NCBI GenBank assembly: GCA_964490175.1
Contig: CAZBAI010000004.1
Span: 17,460-81,459, forward strand
Length of the DNA stretch: 64,000 bases
Source of the DNA: RGIG3077 sp964490175
GTDB lineage: Bacteria > Bacillota > Clostridia > Oscillospirales > Ruminococcaceae
Reading direction: 5' to 3'
The translations under genes were made by a program, and so were the position numbers. Below are positions 62,203 through 64,000 of this stretch, in pieces. Every line of letters begins with the position of its first letter. Position 1 is the first letter of the stretch. A model generated the notes under the pieces. It saw nothing but the letters and a program-made list of their open reading frames with translations. It ran no database searches and was not told the origin of the DNA.

Positions 62203-62267
62203 ACGCACCACTCCTTAATATACAAAAAATTATATCACACAGTTTTGACGATTTCAAGTGCAAAACA

Positions 62268-62299
62268 GCAAAAAGCGGACGATATGCGCCCGCTTTTGC
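62268..62299 (-). terminator. terminator after the SASP gene
   Basis: GCAAAAAGCGG/CCGCTTTTGC arms with an imperfect centre, followed on the minus strand by TGTTTTG. Confidence 0.75.
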
Positions 62300-62330
62300 A
62301 ATATATTAGAGCTTTGATAAATCTATCGGC

Positions 62331-62510
62331 TTACTGCATTTTGTAAGCGTCGATCATTTTCTTTACCATCTGACCGCCGATAGAACCCGCTTCTCTGGAA
62401 GTGAGGTCGCCGTTATAACCCTGCTTGAGTGTAACGCCTACCTCGCTTGCGGATTCCATCTTGAAGCGTTCGAGAGCTTCCTTGCCCTTTTGAGTGAATT
62501 GACCCTTCAT
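62331..62510 (-). CDS. small acid-soluble spore protein, alpha/beta type
   Basis: 59 residues. SASPs coat and protect spore DNA and are degraded at germination. The second half carries the family signature GYNGDLTSREAGSIGG followed by QMVKKMIDAY, and the first half has LERFKMESASEVGV. The GPR protease site region (ESASEVGV) is recognisable. AAAGGAG precedes the ATG. Length is a little under the usual 60-70 residues. Confidence 0.95.
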   Translation of the reverse strand: MKGQFTQKGKEALERFKMESASEVGVTLKQGYNGDLTSREAGSIGGQMVKKMIDAYKMQ

Positions 62511-62603
62511 TGTGGTTTCTCCTTTAAATTTTATTTGTCGCCGCAGTAGTATTGTTTGCAGTGCAAAATCAAATATTAAAGAAAAGTTTTTCCATTAAAA
62601 ATT

Positions 62604-63920
62604 TTAAAAAATAATTTTCTCAAGGGCGTTGTCTTTCAAGAAAACCACGGTTTTGCCGTCGAATATAATTTTGCTGTCGGTAGTTTCCGCTAAGGCTGTA
62701 AATTCTCCGCTGTTGTTTAAACTGTATATATTGTATACACAATCGCCGTTTGAATCATCAACCGTATAAAATATATGGTTTTCGGCGGTTTTGTCAACCG
62801 ATTTATATGTACTTACATAATACAATCCGCCATTGCCTATGACAATAGGCTCGCTTGTTGTAAAATCATCGTTCAGTCTGTATATGTAATATTCGTTCAG
62901 CGAAGGCATTCCGGTATCCACGGAAATTCCGACATAATCGCCGAAAGCGTCAACCGACGCCACATAAGCGTTTAAATCGGCAATATCCGATCTGCCTAAA
63001 AATTGCGTTATTTCTTCAAGAAAAATCGATGAAAGGCTGTTGCCGTCGGTATCGTAAACGTTTAAATACACCTGCGTCATTTTGTTTGTCTGCGCACACT
63101 CATAAATCTTATTATCATTCGCCGTATATACGTACCTTTCCGAACCCATGTTGTATTTGTTGGTTATGACCTCTCTGCCGTTTCCGCTTGTATCGCAAAC
63201 TTTAACGTGGTAAGTTTGGTAAGGCGCTTGATTATCAAACCATATGCTTGCATATTCCTCGCCGTTTAAAGCGCGCATAAAGGTGTAGCCGCGTGACAAA
63301 TCGGCGCTTTGGCGATTTGTTACATAAACCGAGTTTTGCTGTGTGTCGATTATCCACGAAATATCCTCTGCGTCAGAGCCGGATGTGCCGATTATTTTTC
63401 CGTCTGCAAATGCGTATTTATAGTATAAATAATCGGTGTCGGGAATGCACCCTTCAAGCTGTGTGACTTCACCTGTGTTGATATTGAATTTGTATATGTA
63501 TGTTTCATACGATTCGCTTTTTGCAAAAATATGCTTTTCAAAATATGCGTATTCTCCGTCAAGTGCAAGCGGATTCAGGCTGTCGTTTTTGACAAATTCG
63601 CCGAATTTTGAAAAATCGAAGCTTTCGACCGATTCCTGGTTTGTTTGCGAAAAATCTTGCGGCATCTCTATATGCGCTACCGTTTCCGTTTCGCTAAAAC
63701 CGGGGTCTGTTGTTTCAGCTGCGGTAGTCGTGGTCGAAACAGCAGTTGTTACGGCACTGTTTTCAACAGTTGTCACGGTCACGCTTTCTTCCGTTGTTGT
63801 CAGCGGCGGTACATATTCAAACTTAACCGTGTCATCATCGCTTGTTTCCGGCGTTTCGGAACAGGAAATAAGCAAAGCGCAAAGCGCAAGCGTTAAAACT
63901 GCGATAAATTTATTTTTCAT
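62604..63920 (-). CDS. lipoprotein with Thr-rich linker and propeller-like domain
   Basis: 438 residues. A lipoprotein signal (LALCALLISC, Cys about residue 20) is followed by a Thr/Glu/Val-rich linker of about 70 residues. The outer domain is made of repeated strand units (YIYKFNINTGEVTQLEG, ISWIIDTQQNSVYVT, HIFYTVDDSNGDCVYNIY-type), suggesting a DUF5050-like beta-propeller. It is probably a surface protein of unknown ligand. AAGGGG precedes the ATG at moderate distance. Confidence 0.8.
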   Translation of the reverse strand: MKNKFIAVLTLALCALLISCSETPETSDDDTVKFEYVPPLTTTEESVTVTTVENSAVTTAVSTTTTAAETTDPGFSETETVAHIEMPQDFSQTNQESVESFDFSKFGEFVKNDSLNPLALDGEYAYFEKHIFAKSESYETYIYKFNINTGEVTQLEGCIPDTDYLYYKYAFADGKIIGTSGSDAEDISWIIDTQQNSVYVTNRQSADLSRGYTFMRALNGEEYASIWFDNQAPYQTYHVKVCDTSGNGREVITNKYNMGSERYVYTANDNKIYECAQTNKMTQVYLNVYDTDGNSLSSIFLEEITQFLGRSDIADLNAYVASVDAFGDYVGISVDTGMPSLNEYYIYRLNDDFTTSEPIVIGNGGLYYVSTYKSVDKTAENHIFYTVDDSNGDCVYNIYSLNNSGEFTALAETTDSKIIFDGKTVVFLKDNALEKIIF

Positions 63921-63944
63921 TGTCTTTCAGCCCCTTTTAAATTG

Positions 63945-64000
63945 AAGCAACGCTCCTGCTTTGCTTGCAAGGAGCAGAGCTTGCGAACGATTGCAACCTA
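63945..64000. repeat. structured repeat, cut by the right edge
   Basis: An imperfect stem GCTCCTGC...GCAAGGAGC is followed by CGAACGATTGCAACC. The last part matches CGACGATTGCAACC in the multi-hairpin element at 39325-39340, suggesting a second, partial copy of that element. Confidence 0.45.

Overview
The window looks like a chromosomal segment of an anaerobic, endospore-forming, cellulose-degrading Bacillota of the Ruminococcus/Oscillospiraceae type (my inference). Three secreted GH5 glycoside hydrolases carry paired Ca-binding dockerin repeats, which points to a cellulosome. Five sporulation genes are present: a sipL-like gene, spoIVA, spoIIP, spoVAC and an alpha/beta SASP. DNA is AT-leaning, starts are preceded by strong AGGAGG-like sites, and TTG/GTG starts are common. 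I saw no prophage, insertion sequence, CRISPR array or rRNA. One assembly gap of 100 N lies at 51422-51521.

Layout. 1-6028 (minus): alpha-glucan operon glgP > glucose-type PTS permease (A-C-B domain order) > EEP-family phosphohydrolase > malQ (cut by the left edge). 6274-8807 (minus): tsaD, rimI and two membrane proteins. 9030-10514 (plus): a DUF1846 protein behind a near-consensus promoter. 10623-14145 (minus): a sugar ABC importer without its own ATPase. 14606-20062 (minus): sortase B > ATP-grasp ligase > Asp/Glu racemase > asparagine-synthetase-like amidotransferase. It has its own promoter and terminator and resembles the D-Asp/D-Asn peptidoglycan cross-bridge pathway. 20237-22864: a P-type-ATPase-like protein with destroyed catalytic motifs. 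22883-27526: rlmB, polA and dusB.

27639-34322 holds cellulase 1 (with a cre-like operator), an acyl-CoA-synthetase-like enzyme, pyruvate kinase behind an unusual palindromic leader, and a YitT protein. 34400-38959 holds small zinc-ribbon proteins, rqcH and a TrmK-Nif3 fusion. 38960-39451 is a gene-free stretch with a degenerate tRNA-like sequence and a multi-hairpin repeat. 39452-47877 holds cellulase 2, ung, tadA, a small membrane exporter, a Cache-domain membrane protein, the CCA-adding enzyme and a FlaA1/CapD-like protein lacking the usual catalytic Asp-Lys. 48035-55941 is rich in sporulation genes: sipL-like > spoIVA, 99-bp tandem repeats next to tRNA-Arg(CCG), a papain-fold hydrolase, spoIIP, a metallophosphoesterase, spoVAC and a Cys-cluster protein. 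56301-63920 holds gdhA, purA, cellulase 3, a GNAT enzyme, SASP and a lipoprotein.

How the genes work together: the cellulases and the ABC and PTS importers bring in glucans and sugars. GlgP and MalQ handle internal alpha-glucans, and pyruvate kinase completes glycolysis. GdhA, AsnB and PurA sit around nitrogen metabolism. The sortase operon probably shapes cell-wall cross-bridges and protein anchoring. All functions are read from sequence motifs; no database search was run.
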